The notes under the pieces are model-generated. The model was not told the origin of the DNA, did not search any database, and saw nothing but the letters and a program-made list of their open reading frames with translations. The position numbers were made by a program, and so were the translations under genes. A DNA stretch of 64,000 nucleotides from Candidatus Brachybacter algidus. GTDB lineage: Bacteria > Bacteroidota > Bacteroidia > Chitinophagales > Saprospiraceae. The stretch spans positions 801,987 to 865,986 of the forward strand of contig JADJSK010000002.1 of assembly GCA_016711705.1 (NCBI GenBank), written 5' to 3'. Position 1 is the first letter of the stretch. Every line of letters starts with the position of its first letter. Shown here in pieces: positions 54,706 through 64,000 of this stretch.

Positions 54706-55242
54706 TTAGACGGTTAATTCGTTTTCGGTTTGAATATCTACTCCTTTATTGAAAATAATTGCGATAATATAGATCACTGCTGCCATTAGTATGAAAGCTT
54801 CGCTATCTGACCAAAATTGGTTTAAGTTGTCGGGAACAAATCCGTGATGCATTAAGCTGTTAACTAACTGTCTGCCAATGTAACTTAATAAGCCTATGGA
54901 AAGAGTAAAATAACTAATTTGTGAAATTTGCCTGGCAACAAAAGCGCTGAATGGTTTTGATAAATCCATTTTGTGCATTAGTTTCACAACTGCATAAAAT
55001 AGGCAAGCTTTTAAGACTGAAATGGTTAGTATAAAGCTATAAATTCCGAAAAAGGCTAACATACTGTTTTGATACATTTCAGTTAAGTCCAACTTCTGAT
55101 ATAGATTTTGGATAAATTCAGGTCTGAATAGACTGATAATAAAATTGACAAACAGGCCTCCAGCTTCAATGGATAAACCGACAAAAATTAACCAAGCCAC
55201 AATATATAAGCCCCAAAATACGAAGTTGTTTGTTTTTGACAT
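54706..55242 (-). CDS. DUF2975 family membrane protein
   Basis: 178 residues with four transmembrane helices and the DUF2975 pattern MHKMDLSKPFSAFVARQISQISYFTLSIGLL. Paired with the XRE regulator encoded downstream in the same operon. The pair is common in Firmicutes and Bacteroidota but has no assigned function. Confidence 0.87.
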   Translation of the reverse strand: MSKTNNFVFWGLYIVAWLIFVGLSIEAGGLFVNFIISLFRPEFIQNLYQKLDLTEMYQNSMLAFFGIYSFILTISVLKACLFYAVVKLMHKMDLSKPFSAFVARQISQISYFTLSIGLLSYIGRQLVNSLMHHGFVPDNLNQFWSDSEAFILMAAVIYIIAIIFNKGVDIQTENELTV

Positions 55243-55577
55243 TATTATTAAGTTTAGAATTATGATGCAAACATAACAAATATTTATTGATAAACAATAA
55301 AAAAATATTGAGTAATATTAAAATATTGCCTAAGCTCCATAATCCATACTACAGTAATTGTAAATTGCTTGACAGCTAGTGAGTATATCCCCATGCATGA
55401 ATACTATCATCATATTCGTTCAAGCTAATGAAGTTCAAGTATGTCCCCGTGACCAAATTGATTTAGTAAATCTATTTTTCGAATAGGAGGAGCACAGCGC
55501 TCGTATGCAGAGTGGCAAGGTTGGCGCAGATATATGAGCAGCTGGAGAGGCTGCCTACTCGATTGTCTGTTGGTATT
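55243..55577. repeat. Intergenic repeat, copy A of a three-copy element
   Basis: A conserved 36-bp block (55398-55433, beginning TGAATACTATCATCATATTC) recurs at 56685-56720 and 61255-61290. About 55-85 bp further on, GGAGGAGCACAGCGCTCGTA (55486-55505) with GCGCAGATAT and GCAGCTGG to about 55575 aligns loosely with 61341-61455. No gene. Confidence 0.65.
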
Positions 55578-56417
55578 TTATGTGACAATTTCGCTTTTCA
55601 TAGTTTTTGTCATGATTGCTACACCTAACCAGTACAATAACAAAAATGGCATTCCTGGAATAAAGAATAGAAATAAAACTTCAAATCCTTTTGGAATATT
55701 CATTTGAGTGATGAAGATTACTATTGCGGAAACGATACCCAATAAGCCAAATATAAAAGATATAATTGGACTCCAGATTTTGATTTGTCTCAACTTATAT
55801 AAATACAATGAAAGCCAAATTACCAATGAGAACTGAATAATTCTCCCCAATACTCCAATATTAATAAAATTTACAGTGTCGTAATTTTTACCAAATTCTT
55901 CTGCATTCTTACCTTGGTTTACCCATTCCTTCAATGCTTCCGGATAAAAGTAGTGATGAGTGAACTCCCAAATAAATTCGGAAAAGGCAAGGGCAAATAA
56001 CACGATCATTAAAACCTTAGTTGATTTTCCAATTTTAAGGGTATTACTCCTAAATAGAAGTAGACCAAATACGCCAAAAAGTATTGCTGCTATGAAGAGA
56101 AAAATATACCTTAAATGCTCTAGTTCTGGATGTTCAAGCATTTTAAGGCTTAGGTCAGGTGGTGCTGCAAAACCAATTATTCCTACTATTGGACAAACTA
56201 GTAAAAAAAGAGTTAAACTCAATGGCTTAGAGTTAGACTTCAACAACAGTGCTGCACCCGAAGCAAGAACCACTGAAATAACAGTCCAAATAATTAGATA
56301 AGTGCTAAAACTGTTTGTCTCTAAATAAGGCGAATGTTTGCCTAAGAGTATTCCTAATAAAAATGGTAGAATAATTAAAATTAATGCTGTCAGGGTTACT
56401 AATACTTTACTTTTCAT
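55578..56417 (-). CDS. Hypothetical polytopic membrane protein
   Basis: 279 residues with about eight hydrophobic helices (for example VTLTALILIILPFLLGILLG and FLFIAAILFGVFGLLLF). A soluble loop F-I-W-E-F-T-H-H-Y-F-Y-P-E-A-L-K-E-W-V-N-Q-G-K-N-A-E-E-F-G lies near the middle. No family recognised. It is flanked on both sides by copies of the same 36-bp repeat in the same orientation, giving a cassette-like look. Confidence 0.65.
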   Translation of the reverse strand: MKSKVLVTLTALILIILPFLLGILLGKHSPYLETNSFSTYLIIWTVISVVLASGAALLLKSNSKPLSLTLFLLVCPIVGIIGFAAPPDLSLKMLEHPELEHLRYIFLFIAAILFGVFGLLLFRSNTLKIGKSTKVLMIVLFALAFSEFIWEFTHHYFYPEALKEWVNQGKNAEEFGKNYDTVNFINIGVLGRIIQFSLVIWLSLYLYKLRQIKIWSPIISFIFGLLGIVSAIVIFITQMNIPKGFEVLFLFFIPGMPFLLLYWLGVAIMTKTMKSEIVT

Positions 56418-56924
56418 CTTTATATTGTCTAAAAGGGTTACTTTCTTGGTTATTGCGGTGACTTGTTAAAATCAAAGCCAATACCTTATGTGTGCCACGA
56501 ATGGCAAACTCTTTTATAAAAGTAGGTAAAAGCAGAGACAGTAATGATGTATTATAAAACATTTATTAATTAGGGAGTGAAAGTGTCCTGTATGCGGGTT
56601 AATGAATTGAAGCAATAGTAGGCCTGCACCAAGGCACAGCTGTAGGGTAAATTATTTGAATTCTCTTGGTTAGCTCTCCTTGTTTGAATACTATCAACAA
56701 ATTCGTTCAAGTTAATGAAGGTCACTTGAGTGAACAGCAAACAGTGCGGTGTGATAATCGCAACAATCGGAGCATCCATTGATACGATTTATCTGATTAC
56801 AGTTGTTTTTGTTATTTCAACGATGAGATGTTGATAGATGATTCATTCTCTTTAATTATTTTTCTATTTTCTAATAATCTTTTGCATATTTAAAACTAAA
56901 AAATAATTTAAGATTTTACGTTCA
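56418..56924. repeat. Intergenic region with copy B of the three-copy element
   Basis: 507 bp without a convincing gene. The 36-bp block is at 56685-56720. Before it, GCTGTAGGGTAAATTATTTG (56639-56658) matches the segment that follows the block in the 61.3 kb copy. A 69-codon ORF over this region is a shadow of the repeat. Confidence 0.6.
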
Positions 56925-57690
56925 TCACTTATGTCTAAACCAACAATTAAAATTCTCATTTTCATATTTTTTAAACATAGTATTTACAGGTGCACTGTGA
57001 ATTAAATTTAAATTAAATTTTGTTCTACAAATAAAATTGAATCCTCCCATATCACCCGTATATTGTGTCCTATTATTGTTATTGTAAACAAGATGAAACT
57101 CACATAAAGCTTCTAGAAAATTAATCATTACATCAGTTTTGCCACCAATGATTCCACAATTCAGCAAAATAGAATCTTTGAAGTTAGTTTCAAAATTTTC
57201 AAAACCGGTACAGAATCTCTAAAATGAGTATTGTGGTCATGCATCCATTCATCATCTAAATTTTTATCTTCATCACCACAAAAAAATTGATTTAGGTTTT
57301 CAGCAAAAAGAGTTGTAATAAAAGGATTGTTTATCACCTCGACATCTGAAACATCGGTAACAAAAAAAGAGTCAATTGACCCTTGGTTTTTTTTACATAT
57401 TCCAAATAAGCAAAGTATCTAAATACGTTTGGTGTGAATTGTTCATTGTAAACAATTGATACAAATTCTAAATTTGGTGATGTATGTTGTTTTATACTAG
57501 CTTCAGAAAAATTATTGTGAAATAGAATACCTTTTAAATTATTTTTTTTAATTGAAGTAGCCCATTTTTCTATCAGGTGGTATTCATCAGGAGGCAAAGT
57601 TTCTTTTCGATTCACATCAAAAACACCTGTGATATGACAGCCTAAAATAAGTTGATTCTTGATACTTGGTTGATTTGAAATTTTAGCCAT
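56925..57690 (-). pseudogene. Glycosyltransferase-like protein of uncertain family, two frameshifts
   Basis: Start ATG 57690, overlapping the stop of the GT2 gene. Segments in order are: NQLILGCHITGVFDVNRKET, FTPNVFRYFAYLEYVKKTKG, (shift) FFVTDVSDVEVINNPF, (shift) ILLNCGIIGGKTDVMINFLE, then GDMGGFNFICRTKFNLNLIH to the stop at 56925. Adding one base to the A7 run at 57362-57368 and one to the A4 run at 57201-57204 gives an uninterrupted 255-residue protein. The DVSDVEVINNPF segment resembles the metal-binding strand of GT-A folds, and the neighbour is a GT2. The family is a guess; the frame repair is well supported. Confidence 0.55.
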
Positions 57691-58333
57691 TCTGACTTTC
57701 TAGAATTTTGGTTTTTAAAGTTGCACTGATACTTGTTGGAATATTTCGATAATAAATATAGGTACGCAAATCAACTTTATTTACTTTGTGTGCTGCAGAA
57801 ACCCGCTCAAAAAACTCGGCATCAGCGGCATACATACTTTTAAATTGATACTTTTTAAAGATTTCTTTTTTACCAAATAACGTTGCGAACAATATGCAAT
57901 CATCCACATGAATTAATTCATTATAACTATTTTTATCCGGTACAAAAAAATCTTTTACGCTATCTGCAACAGTCTCAGCTGTTGATGCTATTAAATCGTA
58001 AAAAGGCATTTCTTGCAAACAGCTGCTCAAATGATTTGTTTTAAACTCATCATCTGAATCAATAATAGTGATATAACTTCCATTACTGTGTTGAACTCCT
58101 CTATTTATTGAAGCGGATTGCCCCTGATTTTTATGATATAAGTAGGTGATTTTATTTAAGTGCAGCGAACATATTCAAGAATTTGAATTCTATGTTCTTC
58201 ATCACTTCCATCATCAATAACAATCAATTCAAAGTCTTTAAAATCTTGATTTAATACAGATTCAATAGCCCTCTTTACATACTCAAATGGGCGTGTTATA
58301 AACAGCCAAAAGTACCGATATGGTTACATTCAT
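57683..58333 (-). pseudogene. GT2 family glycosyltransferase, two frameshifts
   Basis: Segments are: TISVLLAVYNTP (58333 on), (shift) FEYVKRAIESVLNQDFKDFE with LIVIDDGSDEE, (shift near 58160) KITYLYHKNQGQSASINRGV, then SYITIIDSDDEF (the D-x-D region), and FFERVSAAHKV to the stop at 57683. The first break is explained by an extra C in CCC, the second by a missing base near 58160-58165. Corrected length is 216 residues, a short single-domain GT2 such as those of cell-surface polysaccharide clusters. It overlaps the following glycosyltransferase-like gene by 8 bp. Confidence 0.75.
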
Positions 58334-58550
58334 TTTAAAGTATATTTTTTATAAAACTGTGCTAAAGTTGTCTGTTGCTAAGACATAATAATCTTTCAAT
58401 CATTGGATAATTATTGTCCTCTTTTCTGTGCATTAACTTCATTTAGTGATTTTTGTTTTAAACAATGCATTTAGTAGCTTAAAAAAGTTAGTGATTTGGG
58501 TGCGCTGTTTGTGCATTCCTACTATCCCGTCAATATAGATGCGTAGAACA

Positions 58551-59855
58551 TCAATACATTTTCTTTAACACTTTCATCAAAAAGTAAATAAAGGAAAAAG
58601 CAACAATAAAAATCACCATACTTAATAGCTCTTGTCCCGATAAATTGGCAAGTAGCCAAACAATAACACACATTGCAAGTAAGGGTATTGTAAATCCTCC
58701 TGGAACCTTAAAAGTTTTTTCAGACGAAGGTGAACCAGCTTTCCTAAGTTTTAAAGTGGCTAATACAGCTCCCAAATAAATGATGAGTGCTGAGGCACTT
58801 GCTATGATAGCAAGTTGCTTGAATCCACCGAAAATTGCAAACAAAAGTCCTAAGGATGCATAAAATAAAATAGAAATATAAGGGGTATTAAATCGGGGAT
58901 GTATATTGGATAGTGCTTTTGGCATCAAGCCGTCCCTTGCGCCAGCAAAGAGTATCCGAGGCACTGATAATATTTCACCGCCTAATGCGCCAAGCATGGA
59001 TACGGCTGTGGCAATAGTTATCAATATTATTCCACCTTTACCGAAAACAATGCCGGCAACTGCGGCTAATGGAGCATCTTGATGTGCAGCAATTGTTCCT
59101 CCAAGTACGCCTTGTGTTACCATTTGAATAGCCAAATAAATGATCAAAACACAGGCGATTCCTAAAAATATTCCGAGCGGTATCGTCCTCTTTGGATTCT
59201 TTATCTCGCCACCGTTGCTAGTGGTGTTTCAAATCCCATAAAGGCGAAAAACAAAAGAAGAGATGCTGACCCTATATTGTCGACAGTAGGAGTAATGGTC
59301 CAGTTTAAGTTTTCTCTTGAAATAAAACTTGCTCCAACAATTACTAAGATCAGTAACGGAATAAGTTTTCCAAATGCTGTAAACTCAATGAAACGAATTC
59401 CGTTTTTACTTCTAATATTTAGTAGTGCAATCCCACCAAAGATTAAAATAAAGAAGGCTATTCTAAAGATCTCATTGTTAAGTGAAGGAAAAAAATATTT
59501 CAACGTGTCAGCTAACGCATTAGCAATTGCTGCATCTGAAATTACACATGCCCCAAACCAATAGATATTATTGGCTAAGAAACCTGCATATGGACCAAAT
59601 GCAGTTTCGATGTATTCATAAACTCCTCCGCTTGCAGTTGTTTTGCTACCTAATTCAGCAAAACACAAAGCAATTAAAAAAATAAGTATACCACAAACGA
59701 TATAAGTGACCACCGCAGCTGCTCTTAGTGTTACTGCTATAAGCGCCGGAATTACAAAATGCCTGTACCAATGGTTTGGTTGATAATCGCCAAAGTGAGA
59801 GAACGTGCTCCGATTTCTCGTTCAAGGTTTTCTTTACTGAATCTGGATTCATCAT
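58551..59855 (-). pseudogene. APC-superfamily amino-acid permease, three frameshifts
   Basis: Start ATG 59855. Corrected reading gives LEREIGARSLTLAIINQTIG, GTGIFVIPALI, SKTTASGGVYEYIETAFGPY, SLLLFFAFMGFETPLATVG, NPKRTIPLGIFLGIACV, and the C-terminal helices to 58551. The breaks fall at runs 59833-59835, 59756-59759 and 59209-59210; one extra base in each gives exactly 435 residues with 12 helices. The GTGIF and GGxYEY motifs are those of APC exchangers/permeases. Substrate unknown. Confidence 0.8.
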
Positions 59856-59912
59856 ATTTTCTATATTTTGTTAATCATTTATCAAATCGCTTTATGTTAA
59901 TAAAAGGACTTT

Positions 59913-60685
59913 TCAACGAATACCAAAACTCTGTTTATTAGTACCTTCAAATTCTATTAATCCATATTTAATATTGTCTACCGGTAATTCTTTAAAAGTT
60001 CCAAAAAGTTTGTCCCAAAAAAAATGAATACATTTCCATAGTTTGAATCTGTATATACCTGGTCTTGATGATGATGAATTTTATGAAAATTTGGGGTAAC
60101 AAAGACCTTTCCGAAAAATGAGTCAATCCATAAAGGAAATCTAAAACTACTATGATGGGCAATAAATAAAGGCTATATATATAATCCAGCGTAGCACAAT
60201 GATGTTTATATCCAAACCAAATGCAATTCCGGCTATTATAACTGAACCATTATCTAGAAAGACATCAAAGGGATGAGCTCTAAATGCAGTGGAGCTATCC
60301 ATTTTAGTATAGCTATGATGAATTCTGTGCAAACGCCATAACAAATGCCATTTATGATAAAGCCGATGTGCCCAATAGCTCACAAAATCAATTATAATAA
60401 TTCCAACGAGTATTTTTAAAATGTAGGGTAAATCTATCTGGTTTAGTAAACCTATTTTATTCTTTGCCACCCAATCAAAACAATTACAAAAAATAGAGCC
60501 AATTAAAATATTCAGAATGCTATGTAACATGCCTGCAAAATAACATTGTGGAGTAGATGCAGACTGTTTTTCTTTATTGAGGTACCATTTTCCAATAATT
60601 GCTCGATTGTAAAGAAAATTGCAAGTAATAACACAAACATTTTGTCAGTATCTATACTTGTTAGGCTTTCAATAATATTGTTCAT
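59913..60685 (-). pseudogene. Sterol desaturase / fatty-acid hydroxylase family protein, three frameshifts
   Basis: Corrected reading gives MNNIIESLTSIDTDKMFVLL, GKWYLNKEKQSASTPQCYF, then HRLYHKWHLLWRLHRIHHS, AHHSSFRFPLWIDSFFG, FHKIHHHQDQVYTDSNYGN and FFWDKLFGTFKELPVD. The three histidine clusters that hold the di-iron centre are all intact. Runs at 60594-60595 (one base short), 60164-60166 (one too many) and 60017-60024 (one short) account for all breaks and give 257 residues. Integral membrane oxygenase acting on lipids. Confidence 0.8.
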
Positions 60686-61468
60686 TTATGTTTCTGTCTG
60701 GTTTTGGTCAGCGCGGCACAACGTAGTTTTCTTATTTTCAATAATCATGTGATTCAAGCTCGCATTATTTTTTCAAAAAGTTTCGTGCGTCTAAATAAAC
60801 ATTAATCAAAAGAAATAAAAAGCAAATCAGGACGAAAATAGGTAAAAACTGTCCGAAAGTTGCGTTTTACTTATTGAAGTGTATAACAAATTGCACAAAA
60901 CTGAAAAAGAAAAGCTTGAATAAAGATTCGCTTCGCTCGGAAAGACACTAAGCCGATGGTATAGGGTATAAAATGGGTCGGCGCAGCCACCCCATTTATA
61001 CCCTCCCAAAAAAGGTTATGTCATTCCGACAGAAGGGAGGAATCTTCCAAATTGTTATACATACCTTATTGAAGTGAAAAATTGCACATTGAGTCCAAAT
61101 TTATTTTTCAGTCTTGTGATTTAGTTACTCAGGTTGCGGTAGCTAATAAGCCACAGAAGGTTGCAGCTGAGTGGAAGTCCCGACTAGATTATCGCAACTG
61201 AATGGAGTGGATAATCATATGGGAGCTAGCCAATTAAATAGTATATCTAAATGCTGAATACTATCAACAAATTCGGTCAAGTTAGTGAGGATGCTGTAGA
61301 TTCTTGTGATATAAAATATTTGAAATCTCTTAATTAAAGGGGAGGCGCGTAGCATGCGGATGCAGGTTGCTGTGAGAGCGCAGACATCGGAGTGATTTGG
61401 TGAGGGCGTCTACAGGATTATGCAGCTGCCCTTTTCTCAATCGTGTTTTGGTTCCGCCAAATCAAAAC
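60686..61468. repeat. Gene-free region with two dispersed repeats
   Basis: 60870-61060 is the inverted partner of the repeat at 19604-19800, with a strong hairpin at 60962-61008 (GGGTATAAAATGGG paired with CCCATTTATACCC). 61255-61455 is copy C of the three-copy element, including the 36-bp block at 61255-61290. 61120-61250 holds further loosely related sequence (GGTTGCGGTAGC, GATTATCGCAACTG). No coding signal. Confidence 0.65.
60870..61060 (-). repeat. Dispersed ~190-bp repeat, copy 2
   Basis: Opposite orientation to 19604-19800. Shares the AAATTGCACAA, GAATAAAGATTC, GTATAAAATGGG hairpin and GGAGGAATCTT blocks in the mirrored order. Confidence 0.7.
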
Positions 61469-62644
61469 TCATTTTTTGTTTTGTCCAAAGTTTGTGAAAT
61501 CAGATTGAAGTTTCTTTGTGGGTTTTAAGTCAACGAATTTATCAATTATTGCTCTATTTCTATAAATTACAAACGTATTCTCCACTTCTGGATTTATTTT
61601 ATTAAGGACTGCATCACTTTCCTTGTCGGAAAATGATGGAATGAAAGTTAAAGCGGTGTTCTTAATATTAAGTTCATTCCCCCAAACTTTCTAATTCCTT
61701 TAGTCTTTTTCTTGTTGTAATTTTTCTCATTGCTATAGACAAATAGACTTTCAAATATTTACTGCGACTTACGCTTTCAAGTTCTAAAAGTAAGCCACTT
61801 TTTTTATGTTGACCCAATTTGGATTGCCTACATAATGAAATAAACTATTCCGTGAAATCTTCCATATTTACAAACTGGACAAGTTCTAGTTCCTTTATCT
61901 GGTCCGAATGCGTGGAATGGTGTAAATGAAGGATTGTCTTCGCCAATTTCAAGTCCGGAATTCAGTTTCGATTGATTTATTTGAGGATAGTTTGGAATAA
62001 TATTGAGCCCTAAAATGATATTGTGTTCTGCTACTTGCATATCTTTATCAATCAGCACTCTTAAAACTCCACTTCCACCACGATTTTCGAGTGCTTTTCT
62101 TTATTACCTGATAACAAAATGTCGTCATCAAAAACAAATTCGTCAATGTAGTATTCGTCTTGATGTTTGGTTCTTTTATAGAATGTGAATGTGTGCAGGT
62201 ATATCATCATTTGGATAAGGTGCCGGACTAATTTGTGTAAATTGAATATTTTCCGTTTTCATCCGATTTTTACCCAACCCCTAATTTGTCCATGTCTTTT
62301 TGCATGTTCATCCATTCCTTCTTTGGGGAATAATATCCATTGTTGTCCGTTTGCCAATAATAAAATACAACGTTCGGTGGAAATTTGCCGCCAATTTTAA
62401 GACTGTTCCTGTTATCAAAATTTTTCGACCTTTTTCTTTCCAGCCTGCGCTTGTGTCAATTGAATTAATATTTTTGGCATTCCAACGTACATCAATTCGC
62501 AACCATCACAGCCACCACCAACTAGTTTATTCTTTTGATTGTGTTTTGTTCTCTTGTCCGCGATTTCTCTTTTGTCTGTCCGTTACAGCTTGATAAAAAG
62601 CTAAACATAATTACAAATAGTCCAAATTTAAATAGTCGTTTCAC
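61469..62644 (-). pseudogene. Intradiol ring-cleavage dioxygenase family protein (lipoprotein), many frameshifts
   Basis: Start GTG 62644 with a lipoprotein signal (FGLFVIMFSFLSSC). Pieces in order: GGGCDGCELMYVGMPK, NINSIDTSAGWKEKGRKILI, TGTVLK, VVFYYWQTDNNGYY, GMDEHAKRHGQIRGWVKSDE, PAPYPNDDIPAHIH, DEYYIDEFVFDDDILLSGN, then a second module NPSFTPFHAFGPDKGTRTCP, KYGRFHGIV, and INPEVENTFVIYRNRAIIDK. The Y-x-W-Q-T-D, P-Y-P and H-I-H elements are those of protocatechuate-3,4-dioxygenase-like proteins. The C-terminal thioredoxin-like part is my reading of the remainder. At least six single-base breaks; those examined closely sit in A or G/C runs. Confidence 0.65.
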
Positions 62645-63006
62645 TTCACGCAATGTCGGTTTTTAGGGTCACGAAGTACTAAACTTTCAGTTAAGCACAA
62701 AATTTGAAACGAGCCACAAGCCCAGAATTCAATACTGTTTCGCCTATTTTTTATATACAATTTTATGCAATCACCTTTATTATCATCTACATTAATGTAT
62801 TCGTCTTCCTCTTCAATAATAAATTGCTTAATAAATATTATAACTTAAGTTAGGTAGTTGATAAATAATGGTAGATGGCTGATGTTAGAAGGTAGATGTT
62901 ATTTAGTTAATTGATTAATATTTTTCCTCTTATTTGATTTACAGATAAAAATTACCTTAATTTGATCGGCGCAAATCTACCTTCTCCTCTAACATTTATT
63001 AATATT
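62645..63006. other. Region with a short coupled ORF and heptads
   Basis: On the minus strand a frame without an ATG reads FIIEEEDEYINVDDNKGDCI and ends KNRHCVK at 62642, overlapping the GTG start of the dioxygenase; it could be the tail of a small gene or chance. 62867-62905 carries ATGTTAGA/TAGATGG repeats related to those at 25.4 and 43.8 kb. Nothing else recognised. Confidence 0.4.
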
Positions 63007-63333
63007 CTAATTGTCTTTAAGAAAGCTAATTAGACTACGCTGGTTAAACTTTATTGTCTGCATAACTTGCCCTGAGGTCGAAGGGCGGGAAATTATCACT
63101 TATATTCTGAGGCGATGGGTCATTGCCAGGAAACACCTAAACGTATACTTACTTGTTTTTGTTGAGTTTTCTTTTCAGCTTTATCCCTCAAGGTATATAT
63201 CTGCCCATTCCTATTTTGTCATAAAATCGACTAAGACGTGTGATAGTTTTACGTATCGTGTCCTTAATATCGTCTCCAATAGAAATATCTACTGCTTGAA
63301 CATTTATCTTAATTCCTGTAATATTTTCTGTGT
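63007..63333 (-). pseudogene. Probable HPF/RaiA-type ribosome-associated protein, frameshifted
   Basis: Pieces on the minus strand: KINVQAVDISIGDDIKDTIR with KTITRLSRFYDKI, (shift) WADIYLE, (shift) KAEKKTQQKQVSIRLGV, (shift) GNDPSPQNISDNFPP. The order beta-alpha-beta with R-x-x-R-F-Y-D-K and D-I-Y-L matches the S30AE/HPF fold, about 100 residues. No ATG is visible in the open frame, so the start is unclear and probably also damaged. It follows the pirin gene by about 10 bp. Confidence 0.45.
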
Positions 63334-63342
63334 ATTTATATT

Positions 63343-64000
63343 TTAAATTTTAATTTCTTTTGTATGTTGGATAGGAATATATTCAGTTTCATCGCCTTCA
63401 ATTAAAATTCTTGTTTCCCATTTTGTTTGGCATCTTTGATTAGTTCTTTGCCTCGATGAAACAAAGTTCCAGTCGATAAAGCGTTCTTCAGGAAATGGTT
63501 CGCCACCAAAATGTAAATGGTGATGTTTTCTGATGGTAAATTCACAAAGTGTACTATCTTGCCACTAATAATTGGTTAGGTTCATAAATATTACCTTCAT
63601 TTTCAATTGTTCCTTCCAGAATATATGGAAACCCGATTCGCCAAAGCTGATCTCCAATATTTACAGTACGTTTTGTTTTGCTTTTTATTTCAAGCATATA
63701 CGGAGTTTGCTAAAAACTGGGACTGGTGACTTTCGTCCAAATGCTCTCAAGCAACCAATTTAAATTGTAGATCTCCATCTGTCCATGTTGGGACTGCTCA
63801 TGACCGATATGAAAAATGCATGGTCCATTTGCTGCGAAATGTTTTGGTAAGGCCACCCATATTTGAAAACCGTGCATATCTAAAGGGGAATTCCTTAAAT
63901 ACTCAGGCGTTCGTTCTGAATGCACTATGCCTTTTCCTGCAGTCATCCAGTTTACTGCATCGGGCTTAATTTCTACTTCATTACCTAGCGTATCACGGTG
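63343..64000 (-). pseudogene. Pirin family protein, frameshifted and cut by the window edge
   Basis: Enters at the right edge as HRDTLGNEVEIKPDAVNWMT, then GKGIVHSERTPEYLRNSPLD, MHGFQIWVALPKHF. After breaks it continues AFGRKSPVPVFSKL, SKTKRTVNIGDQLWRIGFPY, ILEGTIENEGNIYEPNQLLV, GGEPFPEERFIDWNFVSS, and ends EYIPIQHTKEIKI at 63343. The order matches the two cupin domains of pirin, with H-S-E-R-T-P from the N-terminal metal site. At least three single-base breaks. The N-terminus lies outside the window. Confidence 0.75.

Noticed and set aside
55398..61455. Chromosomal integron
   Set aside because: No integrase gene, no recognisable attC core sites, and only three loosely similar copies; kept only as a repeat finding.
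61000..61468. Insertion-sequence remnant
   Set aside because: No transposase-like reading frame and no terminal inverted repeat with target duplication could be found.
1..64000. tRNA or rRNA genes
   Set aside because: No cloverleaf with T-loop consensus or rRNA-like conserved segment was noticed in any intergenic stretch by eye; a tRNA scan was not possible here.

Overview
The window looks like chromosome from a low-GC member of the Bacteroidota. The signs are a SusC/SusD pair, type IX secretion (T9SS) type-B C-terminal domains, TonB-type barrel proteins, lipoproteins with an S-C lipobox, and the RDD/SpoIIM/DUF4129/DUF4350/MoxR/DUF58 membrane cluster. A free-living saprospiral-type organism is a reasonable guess, but it is inferred from gene style only. 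No rRNA, tRNA, CRISPR array or complete insertion sequence was seen.

Layout. 0-11 kb: purC (cut by the window edge), an outer-membrane barrel plus a giant TPR protein, two tandem T9SS-secreted paralogues, and lptC. 11-17.3 kb: RDD protein divergent from a SpoIIM-DUF4129-DUF4350-MoxR-DUF58 operon. 17.3-18.8 kb: a 2.6-copy tandem repeat of about 490 bp. 18.8-27 kb: housekeeping genes (DUF975, dnaK, a lipoprotein, panB, mltG, fumC), followed by a five-unit degenerate repeat array. 28-28.6 kb: a MazF/ribbon-helix-helix toxin-antitoxin pair.

29-47.3 kb: a complete and intact beta-mannan utilisation locus. It holds an acetylesterase, an AraC regulator, SusC, SusD, a surface glycan-binding lipoprotein, a GH5 mannanase, a GH26 mannanase, a sodium-type symporter, a GH130 mannosylglucose phosphorylase, an AGE-family (cellobiose/mannobiose) epimerase and a GH3 glycosidase. 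The parts fit one route: deacetylate and cut (gluco)mannan at the surface and in the periplasm, import mannobiose through the symporter, epimerise it to mannosyl-glucose, and phosphorolyse that to mannose-1-phosphate and glucose.

47.3-56.4 kb: a minus-strand accessory block of small enzymes and membrane proteins (serine hydrolase, DUF1801, VOC, DUF4386, two alpha/beta hydrolases, XRE/DUF2975, a polytopic protein). 56.9-64 kb: six recognisable genes (glycosyltransferase-like, GT2, APC permease, sterol desaturase, intradiol dioxygenase, pirin) and a likely seventh (HPF/RaiA). All but the likely seventh are clearly broken by single-base indels, most of them in homopolymer runs. Three genes in the first 13 kb are broken in the same way. 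In five of the broken genes, correcting only those runs restores a frame whose length is a multiple of three, so sequencing or assembly error is the leading explanation over gene decay.

Intergenic DNA is unusually rich in structure. Many spacers carry short tandem repeats with different sequences but always a 7-bp period. There are two long palindromes sharing one 30-bp core but with different complementary arms, several dispersed hairpin repeats, and a three-segment terminator/antiterminator-like structure between the binding-protein and mannanase genes of the mannan locus.
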